A stretch of DNA of 64,000 nt from Zetaproteobacteria bacterium CG1_02_55_237 (GTDB taxonomy: Bacteria; Pseudomonadota; Zetaproteobacteria; Mariprofundales; Mariprofundaceae): positions 24,605 through 88,604 of the forward strand of contig MNXA01000053.1 of NCBI GenBank assembly GCA_001871195.1, given 5' to 3'. Below are positions 34,221 through 44,036 of this stretch, piece by piece. Under the pieces are notes generated by a model. That model was not told where the DNA came from and searched no databases. It saw only the letters and a list, made by a program, of their open reading frames with translations. The number at the start of each line of letters is the position of its first letter. Within the stretch, counting starts at the first letter, position 1. The translations under genes and the position numbers were made by a program.

Positions 34221-34730
34221 GTGGAAGGTCGTATTGCAGAATTGGTGGCACCCATTGCCGAAGAGCTTGGTCTTGAGGTTCTCAAGGTCAGCCTGTCGGG
34301 AAGCCATCAGCATCGCCTGCTCAAGGTGGTGGTGGATGCTGCAGGCGGTGTTCCGTTTGATTCGATTGCACGCATCAGTCGTGGTCTTTCACTGCAACTT
34401 GATGCCGAAGATCTGATAGACGGGCGTTACCGTCTGGAAGTGACCTCGCCGGGTCTGGACTGGCCGCTGACGACTGAAGCGGATTTCCGCAGGCATGAAG
34501 GTGAATTGCTCAAGGTGTCGTTTACCGATGGTACGACCCTGAGTGGAGAGAATCTCGGTCCCTGCGAGAACGGTGTTCGCATCGCTCTTGAGAAGGGCGG
34601 CGAAAGGCTCGTCGATATGGGTGAGGTTGCCAGAATTGTACGCACGGTTGACTGGAAGCGCGTCACCGGTGGCGGAAAGATGGATGGATTTAAGGATGAT
34701 GACGAAACAAGTGAGGATGTGATTGGATGA
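34221..34730 (+). CDS. rimP: Ribosome maturation factor RimP
   Basis: The 169-aa protein required for 30S maturation has an N-terminal alpha/beta domain (VAPIAEELGLEVLKVSLSG, LEVTSPGLDWPLT) and a C-terminal SH3-like barrel. The start is a GTG at 34221 with an AAGGAGG site. The final acidic tail (DDDETSEDV) is an extension. The stop overlaps nusA by ATGA; gene order rimP-nusA-ylxR-infB-rbfA is the canonical one. Confidence 0.93.
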   Translation: MEGRIAELVAPIAEELGLEVLKVSLSGSHQHRLLKVVVDAAGGVPFDSIARISRGLSLQLDAEDLIDGRYRLEVTSPGLDWPLTTEADFRRHEGELLKVSFTDGTTLSGENLGPCENGVRIALEKGGERLVDMGEVARIVRTVDWKRVTGGGKMDGFKDDDETSEDVIG

Positions 34731-36193
34731 ATGCTCAAATGTTGCAGGTTGCTGAAGCTGTTGCCCGCGAAAAGGGTGTGGATGAGGATCTGGTCATTGA
34801 GGCCATGGAACAGGCCATCAAAACGGCCGCCCGCCGCACTTACGGGGAAAAAGACGTTGAGGCCAAACTCAACCGCGAGACTGGCGACATGGATCTTTTC
34901 CATGTGCGCACCGTGGTTGAAGAGGTTGAGGACGAACTGAATGAACTGAGTCTGGAGCAGGCCCGCGAACTGGACCCGAAGGCTGAAATCGGCACACAGT
35001 TCAGGGAGAGTCTGCCAGCCATCGAGCTGGGGCGTATTGCTGCCCAGACGGCCAAGCAGGTACTCAACCAGAAGATTCGCGAAGCCGAACGTGATCGCGT
35101 GGTCGCAGAATACGAGCCGCGCGTCGGCGAGTTGATCACCGGTATCGTCAAGCGCGTCGAGCGTGGCAATATGTATGTCGATCTCGGTCGCGGTGAGGCT
35201 GTGATGTATCGCGAGGATTTACTGCCGCGTGAGTCGTATCGTCAGGGCGACCGGGTACGTGCCTATCTGCGCGAAGTGCGCAATCAGCCGAAGGGACCAC
35301 TGGTGTTCATTTCCCGTTCCGATGCCGGCATGGTGCAGCGCCTTTTCGAGCAGGAAGTCCCCGAGGTACAGGACGGTCTGGTGGTGATTCAGGCGATTGC
35401 CCGCGATCCGGGTTCGCGCACCAAGATGGCGGTTATTTCCAACGATTCCGGTATTGATCCGGTTGGCGCCTGCGTCGGTATGCGCGGTGCACGTGTGCAG
35501 GCTGTGGTGAATGAGTTGCACGGCGAGAAGATTGATATCATCGAATGGACCCCGGATACGGTCAGCTTTGTGGTTAATGCGCTGGCCCCGGCAGAAATCG
35601 AGCGCGTGCTGGTCGATGAAGACAGCAACACCATTGAGGTTGCCGTTGCCGAGGATCAGTTGGCTATCGCCATCGGTCGGCGAGGTCAGAACGTGCGTCT
35701 GGCTTCCGAACTGACCGGCTGGAAGATTGAAATCATGACCGCAGGCGAAGAGCGTAAGAAGCGCGTCGAGGAATTCGATGCGGCACGTCAGGTCTTCGAG
35801 GAATGCCTCGATATCGACGAAGGATTTGCCACATTGCTGTGCAATGAAGGTTTCCTCTCGCTGGAAAACCTGGCCTATTGCAGTCAGGAAGAGCTGATTG
35901 CCATTGAAGGTCTTGACGAAGATACCGCACACGAATTGCAGAACCGGGCTCGCAACTACCTGTTGCAGCAGGAACTGGGCAGGCCGGAAGCGGCGGAAAT
36001 CGAGGACAGCCTGTTAGCGCTGGAAGGCGTGAGCAGAGAGCTGGCAGCCGAGTTGGCAATCCGTGGAATCGGTACGGCTGAGGCGCTGGCCGATGCAGCT
36101 GTGGACGACTTGACCGGCATTGAACATGCCAGCCATGAGCAGCTTGAAGCATTGATTATTGCGGCCCGTGAGGCCTGCGGCTGGTTTGACTGA
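34727..36193 (+). CDS. nusA: Transcription termination/antitermination factor NusA
   Basis: The 488-aa factor has an N-terminal RNAP-binding domain (1-125), an S1 domain (ITGIVKRVERGNMYVDLGRGEAVMYREDLLP) and two KH domains (RMAVISNDSGIDPVGACVGMRGARV; IAIGRRGQNVRLASELTGWKI). Two C-terminal acidic repeat-like modules (about 360-488) complete it, as in the E. coli-type long NusA. It modulates pausing and termination and is known in other bacteria to autoregulate its operon. Confidence 0.97.
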   Translation: MNAQMLQVAEAVAREKGVDEDLVIEAMEQAIKTAARRTYGEKDVEAKLNRETGDMDLFHVRTVVEEVEDELNELSLEQARELDPKAEIGTQFRESLPAIELGRIAAQTAKQVLNQKIREAERDRVVAEYEPRVGELITGIVKRVERGNMYVDLGRGEAVMYREDLLPRESYRQGDRVRAYLREVRNQPKGPLVFISRSDAGMVQRLFEQEVPEVQDGLVVIQAIARDPGSRTKMAVISNDSGIDPVGACVGMRGARVQAVVNELHGEKIDIIEWTPDTVSFVVNALAPAEIERVLVDEDSNTIEVAVAEDQLAIAIGRRGQNVRLASELTGWKIEIMTAGEERKKRVEEFDAARQVFEECLDIDEGFATLLCNEGFLSLENLAYCSQEELIAIEGLDEDTAHELQNRARNYLLQQELGRPEAAEIEDSLLALEGVSRELAAELAIRGIGTAEALADAAVDDLTGIEHASHEQLEALIIAAREACGWFD

Positions 36194-36206
36194 TTCATCG
36201 GAGATA

Positions 36207-36788
36207 ATGCAGCGCAGTTGTCTGGCCTGCCGAAAGCAGACAGACAAGGCGACTTTGCTGCGCATTGTTGTCGATGAGGACGGGCAGGTTTGGCCCGATG
36301 TGTTGCAAAAAGCTCCCGGGCGGGGCGCTTATGTGTGTTGGCAGAGCAAGTGTCTGTCGCACATCCATGAGCGGCAGTTTGTCCGGGCCTGGAAGGGACG
36401 GCAGATAGCAGACGGGCAGGCGGCATTGTTGCAGGAGCGTGCTTCATCGGCGGTTTTGCAGTTATGCAGACAGGGTTTCCGACGCTTGCGCAGTGCGCTT
36501 AGTATTGGCCGGGATGCAGTGATGCATCGCATGTGGGACAAGGCACCGATGCTGGTGCTGCTTGCTTCCAATGCCGGAGCAGCGTTGCACCGGCAGATAG
36601 AGGATGCCTGTGGTAAAAGACAGGCAACAGGATTGAAAACGACGCTTGTTATTTTTGGCGATTCGGCAACACTGAGTGACATCGTTGAACGGGATGTTGT
36701 TTCGGTGCTTGCACTGAATGATTCGCCGGCATGCGCAAGCTTGCGACAATATTGTCTGTATTACAGGCAATTACGCGAAACGGAGTAG
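36207..36788 (+). CDS. ylxR: YlxR (DUF448) protein fused to an L7Ae-like domain
   Basis: The 193-aa protein has an N-terminal YlxR/DUF448 domain (RSCLACRKQTDKATLLRIV..GRGAYVC) with an RNA-binding-like basic face. The C-terminal half (about 95-190) resembles an L7Ae/YlxQ-type RNA-binding domain (HRMWDKAPMLVLLASNAGAAL). In Gram-positive bacteria YlxR and YlxQ are separate genes here; the fusion is the alphaproteobacterial-like form. The ATG at 36207 is preceded by GGAG; an upstream extension to 36159 overlaps nusA. Confidence 0.85.
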   Translation: MQRSCLACRKQTDKATLLRIVVDEDGQVWPDVLQKAPGRGAYVCWQSKCLSHIHERQFVRAWKGRQIADGQAALLQERASSAVLQLCRQGFRRLRSALSIGRDAVMHRMWDKAPMLVLLASNAGAALHRQIEDACGKRQATGLKTTLVIFGDSATLSDIVERDVVSVLALNDSPACASLRQYCLYYRQLRETE

Positions 36789-36795
36789 TAAACAG

Positions 36796-39700
36796 ATGGC
36801 TATAGTACGAATTCTCGATCTGGCAAAAGATCTCGGTGCAGATGTCGCCGATGTAATGTCTGCAGCACGCGATTGCGGCATTATGGCCAGCGGTCCAACC
36901 AGCATGCTGACCGCTGAGGATCGAGAGAAGCTCAGCCGGGCCGTAAAGACGGCAGGTAACAAGCCCGCAGGCGGTAAGCCCGGAGCTCGTACCCTGACAC
37001 TGAACAAGCCTCTGGTTGCCGGGCAGACGCGCACTGGCGCAAAAACCGAAACCGGTGGACGCAGAGTGCAGGTTGAAGTGCGCAGAACTACGCGCCGCGT
37101 CGTGACGCCACCTACACCTACACCCACATCGACAACTGAAGCGACTCCACCTGCATCGGCACCTGTCGCAAAATCCAGACTGACTCCGGCCCAGACTGCG
37201 GCCAAGGCTGTTGCTGATAAGCGCGAGAGCGCTGCACAGGCAAGTGCTGCCGCCGCTGCAGCCGCTACAAAGACTCCGGTCGCACCGGCAACCCCTGCAG
37301 CGGCAAGCACGCCGACGGCACCGGCAACCCCTGCAGCGGCAAGCACGCCGGTAGCAGCGACAACCCCGGTTGCGGCAAGCGCTCCGGCTGCATCGACCAG
37401 CCCTGCAGCAACTAGAACGACTGCACCCACGAGATCCAATGCGCCGCTGGGCAGAACGCAAACGGCGGGTCGGGCACCAACGACTGCACGCACGCCGGCG
37501 ACAGGCCGAACCGGGATGGCTGGCGGACCTGCATCGCGGGATAATCAATCGCGTGGCAGGCAGCCGTCCACAGGCCAGGCGGCAAACAGGTCCGGCGGGC
37601 CCAGAACGACCATTCGTCGTGGACTTACGCCAGCTCAGATTGCTGCCGCCAAGGCACCAAGTTCTTCACTCAAGGATATTGAGGATAAAATCAGGAAGGA
37701 GCGCTCTGAGCAGCGTGCCCAGCGGGCATCTTCTGCACGGCCGGACAGGCAAGGTTCGGCTTCATCCTCATCACCGGCAGGCTCACGTCAGCCAAGCCGG
37801 GCTCCATCGGTAGCTGTGGCTCCTGACGCTTCGGCAGGCGGACCGCAGGGCGCACAGCGTCGTCGCACGCCAGGCGGTGCTGGTGGTCCGCAGAATTTCC
37901 AGCGTCGTCGCTTATCTCCGGCCGAGAAGGCCGCGCGTCGTGCTTACGCCGACAAACGCCATGTAGTGATGACCGATGAGCAGGAAGACCGTATGGCGCG
38001 CCTGGCGCGTGGTGATCGCCGCCGTAGAGGTGTCACCAAGGATGACGAGGATTTCGTGAAGCGCGAAGTGGAAATTCCGGAGACCCTCGCTGTTTCCGAA
38101 CTAGCCAGCCGCATGGCCATCAAGGGTGCGGATGTGGTGCGCAGGCTTTTCGAGATGGGTGTGGCAGCAACGGTCAACGAGAGCATCGATGCCGAAACGG
38201 CACAGCTTATTGTTGAGGAATTCGGACATGTGCCGAAGATGGTCAATGCCTCATCCGTTGAGAACGTGTTTATTGATGAGGCAGAGGAAGATGATGAGCT
38301 GTCCCAGCCCAGACCGCCGGTTGTGGTGGTGATGGGGCATGTCGATCATGGCAAAACCTCTATTCTCGATGCCCTGCGTAAGGCGCATGTGGCTGATGGA
38401 GAGGCCGGTGGCATCACGCAGCATATCGGTGCTTACATGGTTAAGCTGGAAACAGGCCACAGGGTGGTATTTATCGACACCCCGGGTCATGAGGCATTTA
38501 CCGGTCTGCGCGCCCGTGGCGCCAAGCTTACCGATGTGGCCGTGCTTGTTGTGGCTGCCGACGATGGCGTGATGCCGCAGACAGTTGAAGCGCTGAATCA
38601 TGCCCGTGCCGCCAATGTTCCAATCATTGTTGCAGTGAACAAGATGGATAAGGAAGGCGCAGACCCCGAGAAGGTTATGCGTCAGCTTGCCGAACATGAA
38701 CTGGTCTCTGAGGAGTGGGGTGGCAACACAATTTTCGTCAAATGCTCGGCGCATACCGGCGAAGGTCTCGATGACCTGCTTGAAATGCTGGCCCTGCAAA
38801 CAGAAATCCTTGAGCTGAAGGCCAATCCCACCCTGCGTGGACGCGGTCTGGTTATTGAGTCCCGCCTCGATAAGGGGCGCGGCCCATCGGCAACCGTGCT
38901 GGTGCAGAACGGCACCTTTAACAAGGGCGATATCGTTGTTGTCGGCACAGTAACGGGGCGTATCCGCGCCATCGTGGACGAGAATGGCAAACAGCATCGC
39001 ACGGCTGGTCCATCGATTCCGTTTGAATTGCTGGGTCTGGAGTCCGTTCCCGAAGCCGGTCAGGAAATCGTGGTTGTGGAAAATGACCGTCAGGCGCGCG
39101 AAATTATCAGTTACCGTGAAGATCAGCATCGTAAGATCGGTATGCAGCAACACAAGAACGTCAGCATGGAAGACCTTTTTGCCTCGGCTCAGGGCGAAGG
39201 TGCCAAGGAAGTCAATGTACTGATCAAGGGCGATGTGACTGGTTCGGTCGAAGCCATGGCGGATTCACTGGCCAAGGCAGGGACAGATGAGGTGCAGGTG
39301 AAGATCGTGCATCGTGCCATCGGTGGCATTACCGAGTCTGATGTGATGCTTGCCTCGGCCTCCAATGCCATCATCATCGGCTTCAATGTGCGTCCTGAGA
39401 CCAAGGCCAAGAAGCTTGCTGAGGCAGAGGGTGTGGACGTCCGCTTCTACAAGGTTATCTACGAGGCTATCGATGAAATGAAGATGGCCATGGCCGGTGT
39501 GTTGGCTCCGGAGCAGCGCGAGAAGGTGATTGGCAGTGCCGAGGTGCGCGAAGTGTTCCAGGTTCCGAAGGCGGGTGCTGTGGCCGGCTCCTTTGTTACC
39601 GATGGTATCGTGACGCGCGGTGCTTCTGCACGCGTACTGCGCGATGGCGTGCTGATCTATGATGGCAAGCTCGCTTCACTGCGTCGTTTCAAGGATGATG

Positions 39701-39816
39701 TCAAAGAGGTCAAGAACGGTTACGAATGCGGTATCGGTATCGACAAGTTCAACGATATCAAGCCGGGCGACGTGTTTGAGTTTTACGTGATCGAGGAATT
39801 TGCGGCGACGCTCTGA
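36796..39816 (+). CDS. infB: Translation initiation factor IF-2
   Basis: The 1006-aa GTPase delivers fMet-tRNA to the 30S subunit. The N-terminal IF2_N helix module ([18 protein letters not shown]) is followed by a long Ala/Pro/Thr-rich then Arg-rich disordered linker (about 60-390). A second IF2_N, the G domain (G1 GHVDHGKTS from residue 514; [15 protein letters not shown]) and domains II-IV follow. The linker contains a 36-bp tandem duplication. The true start is 36796; the frame extends upstream within ylxR. Confidence 0.97.
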   Translation: MAIVRILDLAKDLGADVADVMSAARDCGIMASGPTSMLTAEDREKLSRAVKTAGNKPAGGKPGARTLTLNKPLVAGQTRTGAKTETGGRRVQVEVRRTTRRVVTPPTPTPTSTTEATPPASAPVAKSRLTPAQTAAKAVADKRESAAQASAAAAAAATKTPVAPATPAAASTPTAPATPAAASTPVAATTPVAASAPAASTSPAATRTTAPTRSNAPLGRTQTAGRAPTTARTPATGRTGMAGGPASRDNQSRGRQPSTGQAANRSGGPRTTIRRGLTPAQIAAAKAPSSSLKDIEDKIRKERSEQRAQRASSARPDRQGSASSSSPAGSRQPSRAPSVAVAPDASAGGPQGAQRRRTPGGAGGPQNFQRRRLSPAEKAARRAYADKRHVVMTDEQEDRMARLARGDRRRRGVTKDDEDFVKREVEIPETLAVSELASRMAIKGADVVRRLFEMGVAATVNESIDAETAQLIVEEFGHVPKMVNASSVENVFIDEAEEDDELSQPRPPVVVVMGHVDHGKTSILDALRKAHVADGEAGGITQHIGAYMVKLETGHRVVFIDTPGHEAFTGLRARGAKLTDVAVLVVAADDGVMPQTVEALNHARAANVPIIVAVNKMDKEGADPEKVMRQLAEHELVSEEWGGNTIFVKCSAHTGEGLDDLLEMLALQTEILELKANPTLRGRGLVIESRLDKGRGPSATVLVQNGTFNKGDIVVVGTVTGRIRAIVDENGKQHRTAGPSIPFELLGLESVPEAGQEIVVVENDRQAREIISYREDQHRKIGMQQHKNVSMEDLFASAQGEGAKEVNVLIKGDVTGSVEAMADSLAKAGTDEVQVKIVHRAIGGITESDVMLASASNAIIIGFNVRPETKAKKLAEAEGVDVRFYKVIYEAIDEMKMAMAGVLAPEQREKVIGSAEVREVFQVPKAGAVAGSFVTDGIVTRGASARVLRDGVLIYDGKLASLRRFKDDVKEVKNGYECGIGIDKFNDIKPGDVFEFYVIEEFAATL
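37282..37350. repeat. Tandem 36-bp coding repeat in the IF-2 linker
   Basis: Two identical 33-bp units (37282-37314 and 37318-37350) are separated by 3 bases, encoding [11 protein letters not shown] twice. The exact identity at DNA level suggests a recent slippage duplication in a disordered linker. Confidence 0.9.
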
Positions 39817-39818
39817 CC

Positions 39819-40169
39819 ATGTCCGATCCCAGAAACACAGGCAAAGCGCGACTGTATGCCGATATACACCGCCTTTTGGCAACACTGATGCAGCGCGATA
39901 TCGCCGACCCGCGTTTGGCTGGTGTCTGCATTACGCGGCTTGAGGCCGTGCATGGCGGCCAGCAGGTGCGTGTCATGGTACACAAGCCGGGCGAGGTGGA
40001 CCAAAAGATGGTGGTTGAGCAACTGGAACATCTGGCAACGCATTTCGCCCATCAATTGCGCCATGCCATGCCCAAGCGCCGACTGCCGGGACTGAAGTTC
40101 TATTGGGATGAAGCCATCGATGGCGCAGCAGATGTCACCAGGCTGTTGAATGCGATGCATTTCGAATGA
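39819..40169 (+). CDS. rbfA: 30S ribosome-binding factor A
   Basis: The 116-aa KH-fold protein (LYADIHRLLATLMQRDIADPRLAGVCITRLE; MPKRRLPGLKFYWDEAIDGAADVTRLL) assists 16S rRNA 5'-end maturation and cold adaptation. It follows infB by two bases and overlaps the DHH gene by ATGA. Confidence 0.95.
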   Translation: MSDPRNTGKARLYADIHRLLATLMQRDIADPRLAGVCITRLEAVHGGQQVRVMVHKPGEVDQKMVVEQLEHLATHFAHQLRHAMPKRRLPGLKFYWDEAIDGAADVTRLLNAMHFE

Positions 40170-41134
40170 TGACTGAGATGAATGATCTCTGTACTGCGAT
40201 CCGCGCTTCGCGTGGGATATTGCTGACCACCCATTGCAATCCCGATGGCGATGGCATTGGCTCCCAATTGGCTCTTTATAACGCATTGCAGGCCGGCGGT
40301 TTTCCTGTGCGCATGCACAACCGTGACGGCGTGCCGCGTATTTACCGGTTTCTCGAGGGAAGTTCTCTGGTGGGTCGTGGTAAAGAGGTTCCCGCACAGG
40401 ATGTCGATCTTATCATAAGCCTGGATGCAGGCTCCCGTGGCCGACTCGGTTATGACGATAGTCTTTTTGCCGGTCGCAAGCTTGCGGTGATTGATCACCA
40501 TGCCAGCAACTCCCGTTTTGGCGATATCAATGTCATCGATACCATGGCCTGCTCAACCGGCGCTCTGGTGTATCAGCTTATCCAATTGATGGATCTGTCT
40601 CTTTCCAAGGATTCAGCCAGTGCGATTTATGTAACACTGCTTACCGATACAACAAGTTTTCACAACGCCAGTACCACGCCAGAGGTGCATGAACTGGCCG
40701 CCGCTCTGCTTAGGGCCGGGGCTGAGCCCTGGCCGATTGCCCGTTCTGTCTATGAGGATCGCAGCCGTGCGTGTTTCGAGCTGCAGGTACGCTGTATGCA
40801 AACCCTTGATCTACGTCACCAGGGGCGAAGTGCATGGATGCATGTTGATGAGCGGATGTATAAGGATACCAACAGCGATGGTGAAGACACCGAAGGCCTT
40901 ATTGATCTTGGACGTGCTATTTCAGGCGTCGAGATAGCCGTGTTCATGCGACCGGGCGATGACGACCACAGTTGGAAAGTAACCTTCCGCGGAAAATTCG
41001 ATACCGATGTCGGCGCACTCGCCGTTTCGCTGGGTGGTGGCGGGCATCGTCATGCCGCAGGCTGCACCATGCAGGGCGATTACGATTCTATTCGCAATAA
41101 AGTGGAACGAGCGGTCGAGGCTTGCCTTGGCTGA
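40166..41134 (+). CDS. DHH/DHHA1 phosphoesterase (NrnA-like oligoribonuclease / pAp phosphatase)
   Basis: The 322-aa enzyme has the metal-binding DHH set: THCNPDGDGIGSQLAL, LIISLDAGSRGRLG, VIDHHASNSRFGDIN and LLTDTTSFHNAST. The DHHA1 C-terminal signature is GGGGHRHAAGCTM. NrnA-type proteins hydrolyse nanoRNA and 3',5'-pAp. The position between rbfA and truB is conserved in many bacteria. The stop overlaps the truB TTG start by 8 bases. Confidence 0.92.
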   Translation: MMTEMNDLCTAIRASRGILLTTHCNPDGDGIGSQLALYNALQAGGFPVRMHNRDGVPRIYRFLEGSSLVGRGKEVPAQDVDLIISLDAGSRGRLGYDDSLFAGRKLAVIDHHASNSRFGDINVIDTMACSTGALVYQLIQLMDLSLSKDSASAIYVTLLTDTTSFHNASTTPEVHELAAALLRAGAEPWPIARSVYEDRSRACFELQVRCMQTLDLRHQGRSAWMHVDERMYKDTNSDGEDTEGLIDLGRAISGVEIAVFMRPGDDDHSWKVTFRGKFDTDVGALAVSLGGGGHRHAAGCTMQGDYDSIRNKVERAVEACLG

Positions 41135-42092
41135 TATATCCGCAACTCAGGCTGCCTGCGGCGTTGTTTTTCTCGACAAACCGATAGGCTGGACCTCCCG
41201 TCAGGCAGTGAACTCGGTTGCCCGCCTGTACACCGAGAAGGGAAAGAAGCTCGTCAAGGCCGGGCATGCAGGAACGCTCGATCCGATGGCCACCGGCATG
41301 CTGCCCATTATGGTGGGGGAGGCGACACGCTTCTCCGGTGTGGGCCTCGATGCCGATAAAAATTACCGTGTAACATTCGATCTCAGTTATCAGACCGATA
41401 CGCTGGATGCCGAAGGTGAGATAACGGGTCGCTTTGACGTAGCCGTACAACTGGCTGATATAGAAGAAGTTTTACCGCGCTTCACAGGCGATATCGAGCA
41501 ACAGCCGCCGTCTTACTCGGCCATCCATGTCAATGGCGAACGGGCACACGAAATTATGCGCAAGGGTGGCACGGTGGATTTGCCGAAGCGCCCGGTCACC
41601 ATCCATGCGCTGAAAATGATTTCCTTTGAGTCACCCCTGTTGACCCTTGATATTCAATGCTCAAAAGGGACCTATGTGCGCTCTCTGGCACGGGATATCG
41701 GCGCAGCCCTCGGTGTGGGCGGTTGCGTAACGGTGCTGCGGCGCCTGTCCACGGCCGGCTGGCCGGAGGTGGTGATGATCCCCTTCGAACAGTTATCGGC
41801 CCAGCCTGAGGCCTGTCTGCTGCCTTTGACACAGTGGTTACGTCATCTGCCCATCATCAAGCTGCGCATGGAAGATGCCCTGCGCTATGCACAGGGGCAA
41901 CGCATTCAGCTGACCCGGGGAAATGAAGGTGAGTTTGCCGTGTTCTGCGCGGCTGATCCGGCAAATCCAAAGTCGGAGCCGCTACTGCTTGGCACAGGCA
42001 CCATCAAACCAGGCATCCAGCGCATGATTCTGCATCCTTTGCGCGTTCTTCCTTCAGCTCTGCCACGCCTGACGGCAATGGCGGATAAGTAG
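41127..42092 (+). CDS. truB: tRNA pseudouridine(55) synthase
   Basis: The 321-aa enzyme has the catalytic block HAGTLDPMATGMLPI with catalytic D52, the KPIGWTSRQAVN start and the later YDVTFDLSYQTDTLDAEGE-like strand. A C-terminal PUA-like region follows. The start is a TTG at 41127 with GAGG six bases upstream; the longer frame to 41007 lies within the DHH gene. Last gene of the translation operon. Confidence 0.95.
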   Translation: MADISATQAACGVVFLDKPIGWTSRQAVNSVARLYTEKGKKLVKAGHAGTLDPMATGMLPIMVGEATRFSGVGLDADKNYRVTFDLSYQTDTLDAEGEITGRFDVAVQLADIEEVLPRFTGDIEQQPPSYSAIHVNGERAHEIMRKGGTVDLPKRPVTIHALKMISFESPLLTLDIQCSKGTYVRSLARDIGAALGVGGCVTVLRRLSTAGWPEVVMIPFEQLSAQPEACLLPLTQWLRHLPIIKLRMEDALRYAQGQRIQLTRGNEGEFAVFCAADPANPKSEPLLLGTGTIKPGIQRMILHPLRVLPSALPRLTAMADK

Positions 42093-42103
42093 TAATTTGC
42101 TTT

Positions 42104-42124
42104 AGTGGAGGCCATCAGGCCTCA
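42104..42124. terminator. Hairpin between convergent truB and transglutaminase genes
   Basis: TGGAGGCC-ATCA-GGCCTCA stem, 12 bases after the truB stop, with only a weak T-rich tract some bases beyond. Likely a shared terminator. Confidence 0.5.
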
Positions 42125-42135
42125 ATGCTGATCTT

Positions 42136-43038
42136 TTATTGCTGCAGGCCTTCTACAATACGTACATTCACTGATACTTCGAGTTCCTGTTCCGCAAGAC
42201 CAGCAAAAACACCTTTGAGCGGTTGCGTATCGAAGTAGTCCCGACCGAAAGCGGTGCGCACAAACTGCCAGTCCACCAGCTTGTCGTTGGTCGGATCAAT
42301 GCCCATCCAGCCATGTCCTTCATGCCATGCCTGTACCCAGGCATGCGTGGCGGATGCGCCGCGCAGATGCTCGCCTATTTCACCCTTACCGGGTTCGAAA
42401 ATGTAACCGCTGGCATAACGTGCCGGCACCCCGGCCTTGCGTAGCACGCCGATCATGGCATGGGCCATATCCTGACAAACCCCTCCGCCATGCTGGAAAA
42501 GCTCTTTCGGGCTGGAGTGTACATGCGTCACATCCGGGTCGTAGCGGAAGGTGCGGAAGAAATAGCGCGCCATCTCGTACAGTGTCTTGGCGAATTCATC
42601 CTCATCCATGCCCATGTCAATTTCCCGGCCCAGCGGCACGCTGTCGTACTCCGCCAGATACGGGACACCGGGCGACCAGCACAGGTACTCCGTCCAGCGC
42701 TGATCATAGGGTCGCGGATCGGGTTTGGACTCCGGCCCGCAACTGATGGCGTTGGTGGTTTCGACCACGGAGAGAGCCGTTATTTCCAGACTGTCATGGG
42801 GTTCAAGGATATTGAAACGCTGCACCAGATTTCCGAAATGGTCGCGGTGGCTGCTTAATGGCACCTGCGGTGAAAGTCGAATCTCATGCTGCAAAACCCT
42901 TTGCAGCCCGGTTTCCACCGGTGACATGCGTAATTCGTTCTGCGAAAGCGACACTGGTTCGCTGTATGTGAATTTGCTGTGATGTGTCACTTCAAGGGTA
43001 ACGTGATCGCCTTTCTGTAATTCCATGTCGGGCCTCAT
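42136..43038 (-). CDS. Transglutaminase-like cysteine protease-fold protein of the Anbu locus
   Basis: The 300-aa protein has an N-terminal bacterial transglutaminase-associated beta domain (about 12-95) and a transglutaminase core with an intact triad: C188 in GGGVCQDMAH, H232 in SATHAWVQAW and D248 in MGIDPTND. Bacterial members may act as peptidases or as peptide-bond transferring enzymes rather than cross-linkers. It overlaps the alpha-E gene by ATGA and is the last gene of a three-gene unit with alpha-E and a circularly permuted ATP-grasp, a known genomic companion set of Anbu. Start 43038 or 43026. Confidence 0.88.
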   Translation of the reverse strand: MRPDMELQKGDHVTLEVTHHSKFTYSEPVSLSQNELRMSPVETGLQRVLQHEIRLSPQVPLSSHRDHFGNLVQRFNILEPHDSLEITALSVVETTNAISCGPESKPDPRPYDQRWTEYLCWSPGVPYLAEYDSVPLGREIDMGMDEDEFAKTLYEMARYFFRTFRYDPDVTHVHSSPKELFQHGGGVCQDMAHAMIGVLRKAGVPARYASGYIFEPGKGEIGEHLRGASATHAWVQAWHEGHGWMGIDPTNDKLVDWQFVRTAFGRDYFDTQPLKGVFAGLAEQELEVSVNVRIVEGLQQ

Positions 43039-44036
43039 ACCTGCTGCTGCTGGGGAATTTGTACGGAAATCAGATTCCTGTTTGCATCGGTGAGAGTCAC
43101 CGTGACCGAATTGAAAAACGATAAATCGATCATCTCGGCGATTCTATCGCAGCGCTCTTGTACCGATTCGAGATAATCCTTCAGACCCATCGTCTGCATT
43201 TGCTCCAGCGCAGCGCCACCGCGCAGGTCGTTGAGGAAGTATTCCGTTTCCCTGAGCAGCATATATTGCGTCTTGTTGACCGTGCCGATGCTTTTCAGGG
43301 CACGCGACACCTGTTTGATGCTGAAATGCACCGAACGTGGAAAGCGGGGGTCCAGATTGAGAAGTCTGAGTACCATGGCGGGATCAATGCGCGCCCTGTA
43401 CTGCCGGCGATAGGCCTCATAACCGGAGACAGAACGCAGCAACGCCTGCCATTGGTGATAATCCAGCGGTTTACCAATTTCATCGGCGCTGGGCAACAAC
43501 AGGTGGTACTTGATTTCAAGGATACGGGTGGTCATCTGTGCGCGTTCCAGACCCACACCAAGCCGTAAAAAGTTCCACGACTCCCCGTGACTCATGGTGT
43601 TGTCGACCAGGCCGTGGAAGGCGCTGCAGAACTGGCGGATATCAATGAGAAAGGCATCGTGCCTGTCGGTTTTCCCAGGAAGCTGGATATCGTGATACAT
43701 CCTGTTCAGATATAGCCACATCTCTTCGCTGATGCGTTCGCGCACCGTACGCGCCATCTCGCGGGCCTCATTCAGGCAGAAACGGATGGAGTAGGGGTGC
43801 TCGGTGTCGGCAATCAGGAAGGCCATGACGTTTTGCTCGGTGACCTCATCATACACGGTATCAAAGGCCTCACGCGAGCGGGTGATGGCCAGCATCGGCG
43901 ACCACACATCCAGTTCGGAAAAATAACCCTGCTCAAGGCTCATGCGTCGATTCACATCGAGGATACGCGCGATGTTTTCAGCACGTTCGATCTGTTGCCC
44001 GAGTTCGTAGATATTTCGCGCAATACGACTAAGCAT
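43035..44036 (-). CDS. Alpha-E domain protein (DUF403)
   Basis: The 333-aa all-helical protein has the family's opening MLSRIARNIYELGQQIERAENIARILDV and further blocks (FLIADTEHPYSIRFCLNEAREMARTVRERISEEMW; WNFLRLGVGLERAQMTTRIL). It has no known catalytic site. It is nearly always encoded beside a circularly permuted ATP-grasp and a transglutaminase, and is thought to assist peptide synthesis or tagging. It overlaps both neighbours. Confidence 0.9.
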   Translation of the reverse strand: MLSRIARNIYELGQQIERAENIARILDVNRRMSLEQGYFSELDVWSPMLAITRSREAFDTVYDEVTEQNVMAFLIADTEHPYSIRFCLNEAREMARTVRERISEEMWLYLNRMYHDIQLPGKTDRHDAFLIDIRQFCSAFHGLVDNTMSHGESWNFLRLGVGLERAQMTTRILEIKYHLLLPSADEIGKPLDYHQWQALLRSVSGYEAYRRQYRARIDPAMVLRLLNLDPRFPRSVHFSIKQVSRALKSIGTVNKTQYMLLRETEYFLNDLRGGAALEQMQTMGLKDYLESVQERCDRIAEMIDLSFFNSVTVTLTDANRNLISVQIPQQQQV

